Below, piece after piece: positions 26,415-34,142 of a stretch of DNA of 64,000 nucleotides. The position numbers were made by a program, and so were the translations under genes. The DNA lies in contig NZ_MZGT01000021.1 in the NCBI RefSeq assembly GCF_002029255.1, forward strand, positions 17,047 to 81,046, written 5' to 3'. A model generated the notes under the pieces. The model saw only the letters and a program-made list of their open reading frames with translations, did not search any database and was not told the origin of the DNA. Origin of the DNA: Clostridium chromiireducens (GTDB lineage: Bacteria; Bacillota; Clostridia; Clostridiales; Clostridiaceae). Position 1 is the stretch's first letter. Each line of letters begins with the position of its first letter.

Positions 26415-26927
26415 ATGAGTTTTTTAATGAAAGAGGTTTCATTGCGTACGGATGAAATTATTTCACAAGATTTAGATCATTATGGAGATATGCTGCTGAG
26501 ACTTGCATATTCATACATGAAGAATATATATGATGCTGAAGATGCGGTTCAAGATGTTTTTGTGAAACTGCTTAAAAATATAGAGATATTTGAAAGCGAA
26601 GACCATAAAAAGCATTGGCTTATTTGTGTTGCACGAAATATCTGTAAAAATAAATTAAAATCAGCCTGGTTTAAAAAGCATGTAGAATTAATGGACATGC
26701 CTTATTATGATGAATATAAGGACAACCATGTTTTGAATCAGGTACTAAAACTCCCAGTAAAATATAGAGAGATCATTCATTTATATTATTATGAAGGATA
26801 TACTACGGTTGAAATATCAAATATAGTAGATAGGAAAGAAGCAACAGTGAGATCATTACTTAGTAGAGGAAGAAACATGCTGAAAAAAGAGCTAAAGGAG
26901 GAGTATGATTTTGAACAAGAAATATAA
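26415..26927 (+). CDS. ECF-type sigma-70 factor
   Basis: About 170 aa. The start is uncertain: ATG 26415 or ATG 26427, with GGAAGG at 26408-26414, and GTG 26397 is open too. Region 2 is visible as MLLRLAYSYMKNIYDAEDAVQDVFVKLLKN, and region 4 as LPVKYREIIHLYYYEGYTTVEISNIVDRKEATVRSLLSRGRNML. These are the two ECF domains. The anti-sigma gene overlaps its end by 23 bases, the usual coupling. Promoter recognition cannot be read from the sequence. A family B repeat lies in the upstream region. Confidence 0.93.
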   Translation: MSFLMKEVSLRTDEIISQDLDHYGDMLLRLAYSYMKNIYDAEDAVQDVFVKLLKNIEIFESEDHKKHWLICVARNICKNKLKSAWFKKHVELMDMPYYDEYKDNHVLNQVLKLPVKYREIIHLYYYEGYTTVEISNIVDRKEATVRSLLSRGRNMLKKELKEEYDFEQEI

Positions 26928-28035
26928 AGAAGAAATTGATAAGATAGTAATGAATGATGAAATGAAAAAAAGAATACTCAAAAATGTTTTAGTTGCAAAT
27001 GAAAATGACAATAATGCAGAAAAAAGCTTGAAAATTAAAACTACTAAACCAAAAATAAATAAATATTACAACTTTAAAAAAAATATGCAGATGGTAGCAG
27101 CATGTGGTGCTATAGTATTATGTTTAAGTGTAGTTAAAAATTATCCTATGCTTTTAAAACCTGCACCTAATGATTTAGAGCAGAAAGAAACGGTAAAGAG
27201 TAATGATGATGAGAATAATAACTTAAAAACTAATAATGATAATAACTATGTTAACAATAAAGATAGTAAAGAAATTTCTAACAATAACAATAAGGAAGAT
27301 CAAACTGTAGGGAAAAATAATAGTAATTATAATAATGGTGATAGTTATGTCAAAAGAGAGAGTAGTGACAGCTCCAAAATAAGACAAGAAGAAAAAGACA
27401 AAGATAATTTACAGTCGAACTCAAGCATAGAGGCAGAGAAAAGCCAAACATCACAAAATAATGATAATAAATCTATAGAAGATTCAAATATTTTGTCAAA
27501 AACAAATCCTGAAGGAGATATTAATAAAAAGGAAAATAAGAATCCGACAAGCACAGAATCTAAAACAAAAGATCAAGATATAATGCAAAATAGAATACCT
27601 GAAAATAATGAAGATAATAGTGTTTTGGGCACATCAGTTGCAGCAGAGAAAGTCGAAAATTATAGGCAGGAATATAAGACACTAGATGAAGCTGAAAAAG
27701 CGCTAAATTTAAAAGTAAGCCCTTTAAAAACTTTGTCAAAAGGATTTAAAATGGGAAACATAAGTGTTATATCAAATGAAATAATTCAGGTAGATTATAA
27801 TGATGGTAATAATAATATAATTTTTAGAGCAGGTAAAGGTATTGATAATATAAGTGGTGATTATAATGTTTACCAAGTAAATGATACATTAAAAGTAAAT
27901 GGACTAAACGTGAATTTGGAAGGAAACAAAAGTGAAGAATATAATTTAGCTACCTGGGAAAAGGATGGTATATCATATTCAATTTCAGCTGAAAATAGCA
28001 TTGATGAAAAAACAATATTGGGTATGATCATATAA
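26905..28035 (+). CDS. Transmembrane anti-sigma factor with DUF4367 sensor domain
   Basis: A 376-aa protein. A ~55-residue cytoplasmic part (KEEIDKIVMNDEMKKRILKNV) precedes one membrane helix at ~65-80 (MVAACGAIVLCLSVV). Next is a ~150-residue Asn/Ser/Lys-rich low-complexity spacer (~95-245), long enough to cross part of the wall. The extracytoplasmic DUF4367 domain holds ISGDYNVYQVN, LKVNGLNVNLEG and ATWEKDGISYSIS. RBS AAGGAGG lies inside the sigma gene. By analogy with RsiX/RsiW systems it should hold the sigma factor until a surface signal arrives. The sensor domain is shared with the secreted protein at 24960-26126. Confidence 0.85.
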   Translation: MILNKKYKEEIDKIVMNDEMKKRILKNVLVANENDNNAEKSLKIKTTKPKINKYYNFKKNMQMVAACGAIVLCLSVVKNYPMLLKPAPNDLEQKETVKSNDDENNNLKTNNDNNYVNNKDSKEISNNNNKEDQTVGKNNSNYNNGDSYVKRESSDSSKIRQEEKDKDNLQSNSSIEAEKSQTSQNNDNKSIEDSNILSKTNPEGDINKKENKNPTSTESKTKDQDIMQNRIPENNEDNSVLGTSVAAEKVENYRQEYKTLDEAEKALNLKVSPLKTLSKGFKMGNISVISNEIIQVDYNDGNNNIIFRAGKGIDNISGDYNVYQVNDTLKVNGLNVNLEGNKSEEYNLATWEKDGISYSISAENSIDEKTILGMII

Positions 28036-28218
28036 ATAAGTTCTTTTTAACCTTGTAAAACAAGTATTAATTAATATGGTTCACTTCCAAGAAAATTTAT
28101 AGTAACCGCTAAATTATTGCAACTTTAGTTCTTTGAGATAAAGAAGTACCAATGATGTCGTCGCCTCATATAGGATGTAAAGTTGTAATTGATACAAAAG
28201 AGTATATAATATTTTAAT

Positions 28219-28252
28219 AGACTTACAATATAGAATCCTATATCGTAAGTCT
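28219..28252. terminator. Hairpin between convergent genes
   Basis: AGACTTACAATATAG pairs with CTATATCGTAAGTCT (one mismatch), between the anti-sigma and flavoprotein genes, with T-rich flanks. The rest of 28036-28323 shows no feature I recognise. Confidence 0.65.
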
Positions 28253-28323
28253 AAATTTTATAAATAGATGATATAAATTTCAGATTAAAAAATAATATTA
28301 TTCAACTATATTATTTTTATATA

Positions 28324-28977
28324 TTACTTTATTAAAATAGCACCTATTTCAAATGCTTTTTGACAATCTAAAGGAAACTGAACTTTTCTATGTTCTGCTT
28401 TTGCTTCTTCAGAAAATGCATCAGATTTATATTTTGAGTAATCATCAAATTGATAGGTATCATTACTATACATTATTTGAGGTTTTGTGAATATGCGTTC
28501 TATAGAAGATTCTATTTTACTGAATGTTAATTTGTAATTAGCAATGTCCATTATTTCTTCTGAAACATTCATTGTATAAATAAATGCAGTTGCCATCTTC
28601 TTTGGTGCGATTGAAGTATAGTTTTTATCATACTCAAAATTAGGGAATAATAATCTTTCTAAAAATGATTGCAATTGGCCAGTTATATTACCGAAATATA
28701 CTGGAGTTCCAAAGATGATTCCATCAGCTTGAGATAGATTTTCTAAAACTTCATAAATATCATCTTTTACTGCACATTTGCCATAACTTTTACCTTCAAG
28801 TCTTTTGCAGGCAAAGCAGCTCTTACACCCCGTATAGTTTAAATCATATAAATTAATTATTTCAGTTTCAATTTCGTTATCTTTTTCTGAGGCTTTTACT
28901 CCATCTAAGGCTTTTTGAAGCAAAGTAGCTGTATTTTTATTTTTTCTTGGACTTCCATTGATAGCATAAACTTTCAT
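28324..28977 (-). CDS. Flavodoxin-fold NADPH-dependent FMN reductase / iron-sulfur flavoprotein, paralogue 2
   Basis: A 217-aa paralogue of the 6522-7169 product. FMN loop INGSPRKNKNTATLL, Cys motif GCKSCFACKR..YGKCAVKDD, and FGTPVYFGNITGQL are all conserved, as is the C-terminal block NDTYQFDDYSKY..F.LDCQKAFEIG. It is again divergent from an HxlR gene (29126-29494). The two pairs most likely arose by duplication of a two-gene unit. RBS AAAGGAG precedes the ATG. Substrate unknown. Confidence 0.85.
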   Translation of the reverse strand: MKVYAINGSPRKNKNTATLLQKALDGVKASEKDNEIETEIINLYDLNYTGCKSCFACKRLEGKSYGKCAVKDDIYEVLENLSQADGIIFGTPVYFGNITGQLQSFLERLLFPNFEYDKNYTSIAPKKMATAFIYTMNVSEEIMDIANYKLTFSKIESSIERIFTKPQIMYSNDTYQFDDYSKYKSDAFSEEAKAEHRKVQFPLDCQKAFEIGAILIK

Positions 28978-29062
28978 GATAGCACTCCTTTTTTTGAAAT
29001 TAATTTTATATTATAGTCAATGTTTTCTGTTATAATAGTAAATTATAAGGAATAAATGTACA

Positions 29063-29070
29063 AGTATGCA
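29063..29070. promoter_or_regulatory. Candidate HxlR operator motif (second pair)
   Basis: AGTATGCA followed by a T-run, in the 148-bp divergent gap. It matches AGTACGCA at 7243 and 45126 in both sequence and position: 49 and 56 bases before the regulator start in the first two cases. Confidence 0.45.
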
Positions 29071-29125
29071 GTTTTTTCTGTGTCAGTATAAAAAATATAC
29101 TATTGAATTTTATGAGGTATAATTT

Positions 29126-29494
29126 ATGAAGAAGGATACTAGTTGTGATACAGTATTTCCTGATGATAATATTTATGAGACCGAATGTTCTGTTATATAT
29201 GCACTTGATATTGTAGGGCAAAAGTGGAGATTGCCAATTATGTGGTATTTATCAGAAGCGGAACCTGTTAGATACAATGAATTAAAACGAAAAATTAAAG
29301 GCATTACGAATATGATGCTAACGAAATCTTTAAAGGAACTAGAAGAGCATAATCTTATTGTTAGAACTCAATATGAAACTATTCCGCCAAAAGTTGAATA
29401 TTTTTTAACTGAAAGAGGGAAATCATTACTTCCTGCATTGAATGAATTGTATAAATGGGGTGAAAAACAAATAAAACTTGATAAATGTGAATAA
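29126..29494 (+). CDS. HxlR-family transcriptional regulator
   Basis: A 122-aa winged-helix protein: DIVGQKWRLPIMWYL, VRYNELKRKIKGITNMMLTKSLKELEEH and the wing PPKVEYFLTERGKSLLPAL. Two N-terminal Cys (CDT.., ECSV) are present, so redox sensing at Cys is possible for this copy. It is divergent from flavoprotein paralogue 2. Its own RBS is weak (GAGGTATAATTT). The DUF2500 gene follows after 40 bases and may be co-transcribed. Confidence 0.9.
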   Translation: MKKDTSCDTVFPDDNIYETECSVIYALDIVGQKWRLPIMWYLSEAEPVRYNELKRKIKGITNMMLTKSLKELEEHNLIVRTQYETIPPKVEYFLTERGKSLLPALNELYKWGEKQIKLDKCE

Positions 29495-29534
29495 AAATAT
29501 CTTAATTAGAATTTAAAATTTGGAGGATTAGTAT

Positions 29535-29873
29535 ATGGCTGGATTTCAGGTAATATTTTTTATTTTTTTCGCTTTTATAATTTTTTTGAGTGTAAGCAGA
29601 TATATTAAAAATGAAAACTCACCAATTATATCTACTAAGGCACAGCTTATTAAGAAAAAAAGGGACGTATATACAAATACAGATAGCAATGGAGTAATGA
29701 CAACCAATGAAACATTAATTTTGAAATTTGAATTAGAGACTGGAAGTGAACTGAAATTTACAGTTGGAGGGCATGTTTTTAGGAACATTCCGGAACATGA
29801 ATGGGGAACATTAACTTTTCAAGGCACACGCTTTCTTAAGTTTGAATCAGTAAGTGGAGTAGTTGAAAAATAG
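29535..29873 (+). CDS. DUF2500-family small membrane protein
   Basis: A 112-aa protein with one N-terminal membrane helix (~5-24). A ~85-residue soluble domain follows: KAQLIKKKRDVYTNTDSNGV..ETLILKFELETGSELKFTVGG..EHEWGTLTFQGTRFLKFE, the pattern of DUF2500. Function unknown in the family. RBS TGGAGGA. Probably in one transcript with the HxlR gene. Confidence 0.75.
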   Translation: MAGFQVIFFIFFAFIIFLSVSRYIKNENSPIISTKAQLIKKKRDVYTNTDSNGVMTTNETLILKFELETGSELKFTVGGHVFRNIPEHEWGTLTFQGTRFLKFESVSGVVEK

Positions 29874-29888
29874 TACTAATATACTTAG

Positions 29889-29925
29889 AAGCTGAGATTT
29901 TCTTATATTTAGAAAGCCTCAGCTT
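29889..29925 (+). terminator. Terminator after the DUF2500 gene
   Basis: AAGCTGAG (29889-29896) pairs with CTCAGCTT (29918-29925), followed by TTAATT. Confidence 0.6.
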
Positions 29926-29938
29926 TAATTAGAATTGC

Positions 29939-29979
29939 ATTAACTCCTATAATTTTTATAGTGCATTATAGGAGTTAAT
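29939..29979. terminator. Strong hairpin after larA
   Basis: A perfect 15-bp stem, ATTAACTCCTATAAT with ATTATAGGAGTTAAT, and an 11-base loop, 37 bases past the larA stop codon on the minus strand. Confidence 0.65.
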
Positions 29980-30015
29980 ACAAATTTTTTATCTATTTCT
30001 TTAAGTTATGGCTCT

Positions 30016-31293
30016 TTATTTCTCAACTACTACTCCTACACCATTTGGAATAACTACAACATCTGCATCTTTACCTTTTATATTATAGGCTTGGCTTAAA
30101 GCTTCATCAAAAGTATAGGCATGTTTCATATGCATACTTGTAATCATATTTGGATCACACACATCTGTAACAACGATTACAGTATAATTACTTAAAATTC
30201 TGGCTAAAATTTGAATTTCCCATTGATCAGGTATAGTTTCATTTCTAGGTACTTTTAATATTCTTTCAAGAAGTTCTTCTGGTCCTTTAGAATTTGCTAC
30301 AGTGTCATAAAAAGATTGTCCACCATGACCATCATTACAAGCAGCTATCATAATAATCACTCCACATTTTTTACAAGTGGCTTCTGCAGCGGTCATACCT
30401 TTTACAGCTTGATATAGATTTTGATCTAATGGATATCCTCCATTACTTGAAACTACAATATCAGCCTCTATGCTTTTTACACTTGAAAGATCCATAACAA
30501 ATTTACAGCCTTCTTCATGTGCAAGCTTACTATCTCCAGCAAATGCATTTATGATATTTTTATTTTCATCGATAACTACGTTTAATATGAATGCAAGGTT
30601 TGATTTTTCTGCAGCATAAAGCATATCTTTGTGTATAGGATTATCTTTTATAATACCAGTTCTTGCGTGATTACTATTAATAAATTCTGAACAGTGATTT
30701 GCCATTATAGTTTTTGCTGATGCTATGCCTGGTAAAATACTTTTTCTTCCTCCAGAAAATCCAGCAAAAAAGTGAGGCTCTATAAATCCTTCTGCTATTA
30801 GTAATTCAGTTTCCATAGCTAATTTGTTTAGAAAAAGTTCACCTCCAGAAGGCAGAATTCCTACACTTACTAAACTATCTTCATCTGTAGAAACATGGTT
30901 TATTATTTCTTCATTATCAACTATGTTTTGTCCAAATTTATTTATCATTTCCTCTTTTGTTGTTGGTCTATGAAAACCTGTAGCTATAAGTATCTTTATA
31001 TTTATACTAGGATTTACCTTTCTTACTCTTTCAAGCAGAATAGGCATAGTAATCTTGCTTGGAACAGGTCTTGTATGGTCACTGGTGATAATAACCATAT
31101 TATGTTTATCCTTTACTAATTCCTCTAAGGATTTGCTTCCGATGCAATTATCCAGTGATCTATTTACTATATCATTTTGTGAACAATCAGCTTTATAACT
31201 ATTTGCTTTAGAAACCAATATCCCCTTTAGATTTTTATCTTCAACGTTTACTTTTAAAGATTTTGTTGAGTATGGAATTTCAATTATAGCCAT
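30016..31293 (-). CDS. larA: Nickel-pincer lactate racemase (LarA)
   Basis: A 425-aa LarA. Visible active-site blocks are SDHTRPVPS, ATGFHRPTTKEE (His), GFIEPHFFAGFSGGRKSILPGI (His, and the Lys that carries the NPN nickel cofactor in the family) and CNDGHGGQSFYD. It interconverts D- and L-lactate. The cofactor makers LarB, LarC and LarE are not in this window. It is divergent from the lactate oxidation operon, and both promoters carry the same palindrome (31357, 32022), so racemase, permease and dehydrogenase are probably co-regulated. Racemase allows the D-specific enzyme encoded next door to use both isomers. Confidence 0.92.
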   Translation of the reverse strand: MAIIEIPYSTKSLKVNVEDKNLKGILVSKANSYKADCSQNDIVNRSLDNCIGSKSLEELVKDKHNMVIITSDHTRPVPSKITMPILLERVRKVNPSINIKILIATGFHRPTTKEEMINKFGQNIVDNEEIINHVSTDEDSLVSVGILPSGGELFLNKLAMETELLIAEGFIEPHFFAGFSGGRKSILPGIASAKTIMANHCSEFINSNHARTGIIKDNPIHKDMLYAAEKSNLAFILNVVIDENKNIINAFAGDSKLAHEEGCKFVMDLSSVKSIEADIVVSSNGGYPLDQNLYQAVKGMTAAEATCKKCGVIIMIAACNDGHGGQSFYDTVANSKGPEELLERILKVPRNETIPDQWEIQILARILSNYTVIVVTDVCDPNMITSMHMKHAYTFDEALSQAYNIKGKDADVVVIPNGVGVVVEK

Positions 31294-31336
31294 AATAACT
31301 TCCCCTTTATCTTAAAATAATCATATTAATATTAAG

Positions 31337-31373
31337 ATTATAACATGTATATTTTAAAATGGTAAGACCAATT
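31337..31373 (-). promoter_or_regulatory. larA promoter with PdhR/LldR-type operator
   Basis: On the minus strand, TTACCA (31365-31360) and TATAAT (31342-31337) are 17 bases apart. The palindrome AAATGGT-AAG-ACCAATT (31357-31373, one mismatch) covers the -35. It fits the consensus ATTGGTnnnACCAAT of FadR-type GntR regulators such as PdhR and LldR. Confidence 0.75.
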
Positions 31374-31390
31374 ATGGAAAAACAAACTAA

Positions 31391-31625
31391 AACTTATGTG
31401 ATAAACTCACCGAAATGAGTCGCATACTTTTGTTCCAGTTCCCAAGGAATTTTTATGGGCGATTCTAAGAATAAAAGTTGTTCCAAAACGCTAGCCTCAA
31501 AGACAAAGCTTTGAACTAGCATTTTGGAACAACTTTTATTCTAAGAATCACATCCATAAAAATTCCTTATGAAACATTCCACAAAAGTATGCGACTCATT
31601 TCTATTTGAGTTATATTTCAAAATA
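31391..31625. repeat. Repeat family B, copy 3, between the divergent lactate promoters
   Basis: About 235 bp. A 22-bp perfect arm (31412-31433) starts GAAATGAGTCGCATAC and is inverted at 31581-31602. Inner arms (TTCTAAGAATAAAAGTTGTT and flanks, ~31460-31496 against ~31517-31556) are nearly perfect too. The centre is CAAAGACAAAGCTTTG. The outer end AACTTATGTGATAAACTCAC matches copies 1 and 2. Non-coding. Confidence 0.7.
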
Positions 31626-31629
31626 TATT

Positions 31630-32010
31630 ATGTAGTTTATGATTTGTTTATCTATAGTAAATTATTTGGATCCATAGAATTATAATTACAAAGATTAAAG
31701 AACGCAGCGTAACACTATTTTGTTGTAAATTTCCAACCTATTGGATCTGGGATTTATTTTTTTATAAGAGTCGTGAATTAATTTTCTAAATTAAATCATA
31801 AGTAAAATTTATGTGAATTACTATAAGTTTAAGTTATTTAGAATTTATGTAAAGTAAGTTCTTACTGGGTAAAATGTAGGTAAATTGCGTTACTAAAGAA
31901 CATAATTGCGCATTCATAATCCTAATAATCTCAAAGAAATTATCAACTTAAAAATATATGCAATAAAAAAATAAAATAGATTATTGAAATCTTTGGAATT
32001 ATATGATAAC
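31630..32010. other. AT-rich spacer upstream of the lct operon
   Basis: After the family B repeat, about 380 bases hold no ORF with an RBS, no strong hairpin and no motif I recognise. The spacer gives the divergent lactate promoters an unusually long 817-bp gap. Confidence 0.5.
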
Positions 32011-32021
32011 ATTTACTTATA

Positions 32022-32044
32022 AATTGGTAAGACCAATTTATAAT
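32022..32044 (+). promoter_or_regulatory. lct operon promoter with PdhR/LldR-type operator
   Basis: AATTGGT-AAG-ACCAATT (32022-32038) is a perfect palindrome, extendable by one base on each side. It lies directly against a consensus -10 TATAAT (32039-32044) and fills the -35/-10 spacer. A GntR/FadR-type repressor bound here would block RNA polymerase. The regulator gene is not in the window. Confidence 0.8.
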
Positions 32045-32110
32045 GCTTTGCGTAGAGATTAAATTCAAAAAAGTAGTTTGATAATATAAAAGGATAAGGA
32101 GAGGGAAAGT

Positions 32111-32896
32111 ATGCAGATTCTATTATGCGTAAAACAGGTTCCAGATGATTCTATTGAAATCCATTTGGATAAAGAAAAGAAAAAGCCTAATTTAAACGGG
32201 GTCAGTTTGGTGGCAAATGCATTTGATACATATGCATTAGAGCTCGCAGTTCGTTTTATTGAGAATCACGGAGGAAAGGTCAGTGTATTAACAGTTGGAG
32301 CAGATGATTCTCTAAACACATTAAAAAATTGTCTTGCTGTAGGAGCTAATGAAGCATTTTTTGCAAAAGATGATTTATATGCAGATTTAGATGCTATGGG
32401 AACAGCTGATGTTTTGGCAGATGCTATTCATAAAATTGAAAAAGATAAAGGTGAGAAATTCGATTTAATTCTTTGTGGAAAGGAATCTACAGATGAAATT
32501 ACTGGTCAAGTAGGGGCAATGCTTTCTGAAAAACTTGGGACAGGTTATGTTAGCAGTGCGATTGAAATCGATTTAAAGGATAATGTTATGGAGATTCATC
32601 AAGAAACTGAGGAAGGATATAATTTGGTTTCTTTAGAGTGTCCATCTGTAGTAACAGTAAGTAAGCCAGATTATGATCCACGTTATCCTACTATAAAGTC
32701 AAAGATGGCAAGCCGTAAGGCAGTCATTCCAACTTACAGTGCAGCAGATATTGGAGATGTAAAACAAGCAAAAGTACGCTTAATTGAATATGTTGAACCT
32801 CCTAAGAAAGAGGCTGGTATCAAGATTCAAGAGAAAGATGCTGTATTAGCAGTAAATGCTGTTATGGAGCAAATGAAAAAAGATAAGGCAATCTAA
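32111..32896 (+). CDS. etfB: Electron transfer flavoprotein beta subunit
   Basis: A 261-aa EtfB. Starts MQILLCVKQVPDDS; ANAFDTYALELAVRF and GKESTDEITGQVGAML are the AMP/FAD-binding segments, and CPSVVTVSKPDYDPRYP is the usual C-terminal block. With EtfA it forms the FAD-containing partner of the lactate dehydrogenase encoded three genes on. In Acetobacterium woodii the LctBCD complex couples lactate oxidation by NAD+ to ferredoxin oxidation (flavin-based confurcation), and the same chemistry is the likely role here. First gene after the operator-promoter; RBS AAGGAGAGG. Confidence 0.93.
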   Translation: MQILLCVKQVPDDSIEIHLDKEKKKPNLNGVSLVANAFDTYALELAVRFIENHGGKVSVLTVGADDSLNTLKNCLAVGANEAFFAKDDLYADLDAMGTADVLADAIHKIEKDKGEKFDLILCGKESTDEITGQVGAMLSEKLGTGYVSSAIEIDLKDNVMEIHQETEEGYNLVSLECPSVVTVSKPDYDPRYPTIKSKMASRKAVIPTYSAADIGDVKQAKVRLIEYVEPPKKEAGIKIQEKDAVLAVNAVMEQMKKDKAI

Positions 32897-32916
32897 TAGA
32901 GGGGGAAAACGAAAGT

Positions 32917-33855
32917 ATGAAAGCATTATTGTTCATTGAAACAGACGGAGAAAAGGCATTAGGCGGAAGTCTTGAATTAATTAGTGCAGCAAAAGCATTA
33001 GATGCAGAAGGAACAGCTATTATAGCAGGTAACAGAGATATTGCGGATACAGTAGCAGACTTGGGAATTCCAGTTATTTTTACAAATACTGCTGCAGATT
33101 GTGATACCTTAACAGAGGTATTATCACAAATTGTTAGGGAACAAAATCCAGATATTATTCTATTAGCTAATACAACACTCGCTAAAGATATTGCACCACG
33201 TATTGCAGGACGTATTGGTTTAGGGTGTGTAAGTGACGTAATAGGGATGAGTAAGACTGATGATAAAGTTATATACACTAGACCAGCTTATGGCGGTACA
33301 GTTTTAGAGCAGATTGAGGTAGATGGTACGGCTGTTGTTACAGTTAGAAATGGAAGCTATCAAAAGCCAGAAGCTGCTTCAAATGCAGGCGTTACAGAAA
33401 AAGAAGTAGAAATTCCAGCTAGTGTTGTTAAGACAAAGATTATTAATATAGTGAAAGAAATTTCTGAATCTGTAAATTTAGAAGAAGCTGAGGTTATTGT
33501 TTCTGGTGGACGTGGCATGGGAAATGCAGAAAATTTCAAACTTGTTAAAGAATTGGCACGTGTACTTGGCGGTGTAGTAGGTGCAACAAGACCAGCAATT
33601 GAAGATGGATGGATTTCTCGTGCACACCAAGTTGGACAATCAGGAAAAATCGTATCACCAAAGCTTTATATTGCATGTGGTATCTCTGGAGCAACACAAC
33701 ATACATCCGGAATGTCTGGTTCTAATTACATTGTGGCAATTAATAAAGATGAGGATGCTCCAATTTTTGAAATCGCTAATCTAGCTATTGTAGGGAATGC
33801 AACTGAGATTCTTCCTATTATGATTGAAGAAATGAAGAGAGTTAAATCTGAGTAA
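32917..33855 (+). CDS. etfA: Electron transfer flavoprotein alpha subunit
   Basis: A 312-aa EtfA. The C-terminal FAD domain is clear: VSGGRGMG, GGVVGATRPAIEDGW, QVGQSGKIVSPKLYIACGISGATQHTSGM and INKDEDAPIF. It has normal EtfA length, with no N-terminal ferredoxin-like extension such as some bifurcating homologues carry. It starts 20 bases after etfB with RBS GAGGGGG. It transfers electrons between the dehydrogenases of this operon and their acceptors. Confidence 0.93.
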   Translation: MKALLFIETDGEKALGGSLELISAAKALDAEGTAIIAGNRDIADTVADLGIPVIFTNTAADCDTLTEVLSQIVREQNPDIILLANTTLAKDIAPRIAGRIGLGCVSDVIGMSKTDDKVIYTRPAYGGTVLEQIEVDGTAVVTVRNGSYQKPEAASNAGVTEKEVEIPASVVKTKIINIVKEISESVNLEEAEVIVSGGRGMGNAENFKLVKELARVLGGVVGATRPAIEDGWISRAHQVGQSGKIVSPKLYIACGISGATQHTSGMSGSNYIVAINKDEDAPIFEIANLAIVGNATEILPIMIEEMKRVKSE

Positions 33856-34142
33856 ATATTTTCTTGATTTCTAAATTCCTGTCGCATTATAAATTGGTGC
33901 GATAGCTCAATAAGTAAATCTCAATTCATAAATTTTACATTTGGAGAGCTATTAAAAAGCATAAGTCAGCAATAGACATAGTATAAAGAAAAAGAACTAA
34001 ATCCAGATATGTGCAAAAATAGTAGAGTTAACAAGTGAAAAACTATGTAATCACAATATGAATGGTAATACTAATTAGTAAAAAGTAGAACCAAGAGGTA
34101 AAAGGTAGTGTCATTTAAAAATTGAATAAGGAGGATAAAGGA

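Noticed and set aside
27181..27640. Frameshift or sequencing error in the anti-sigma gene
   Set aside because: The Asn/Ser/Lys-rich stretch is one continuous frame and links the membrane helix to a well-formed DUF4367 domain.
32862..33278. 138-aa open frame on the minus strand
   Set aside because: It is antisense to etfA and only reflects codon structure of that gene.
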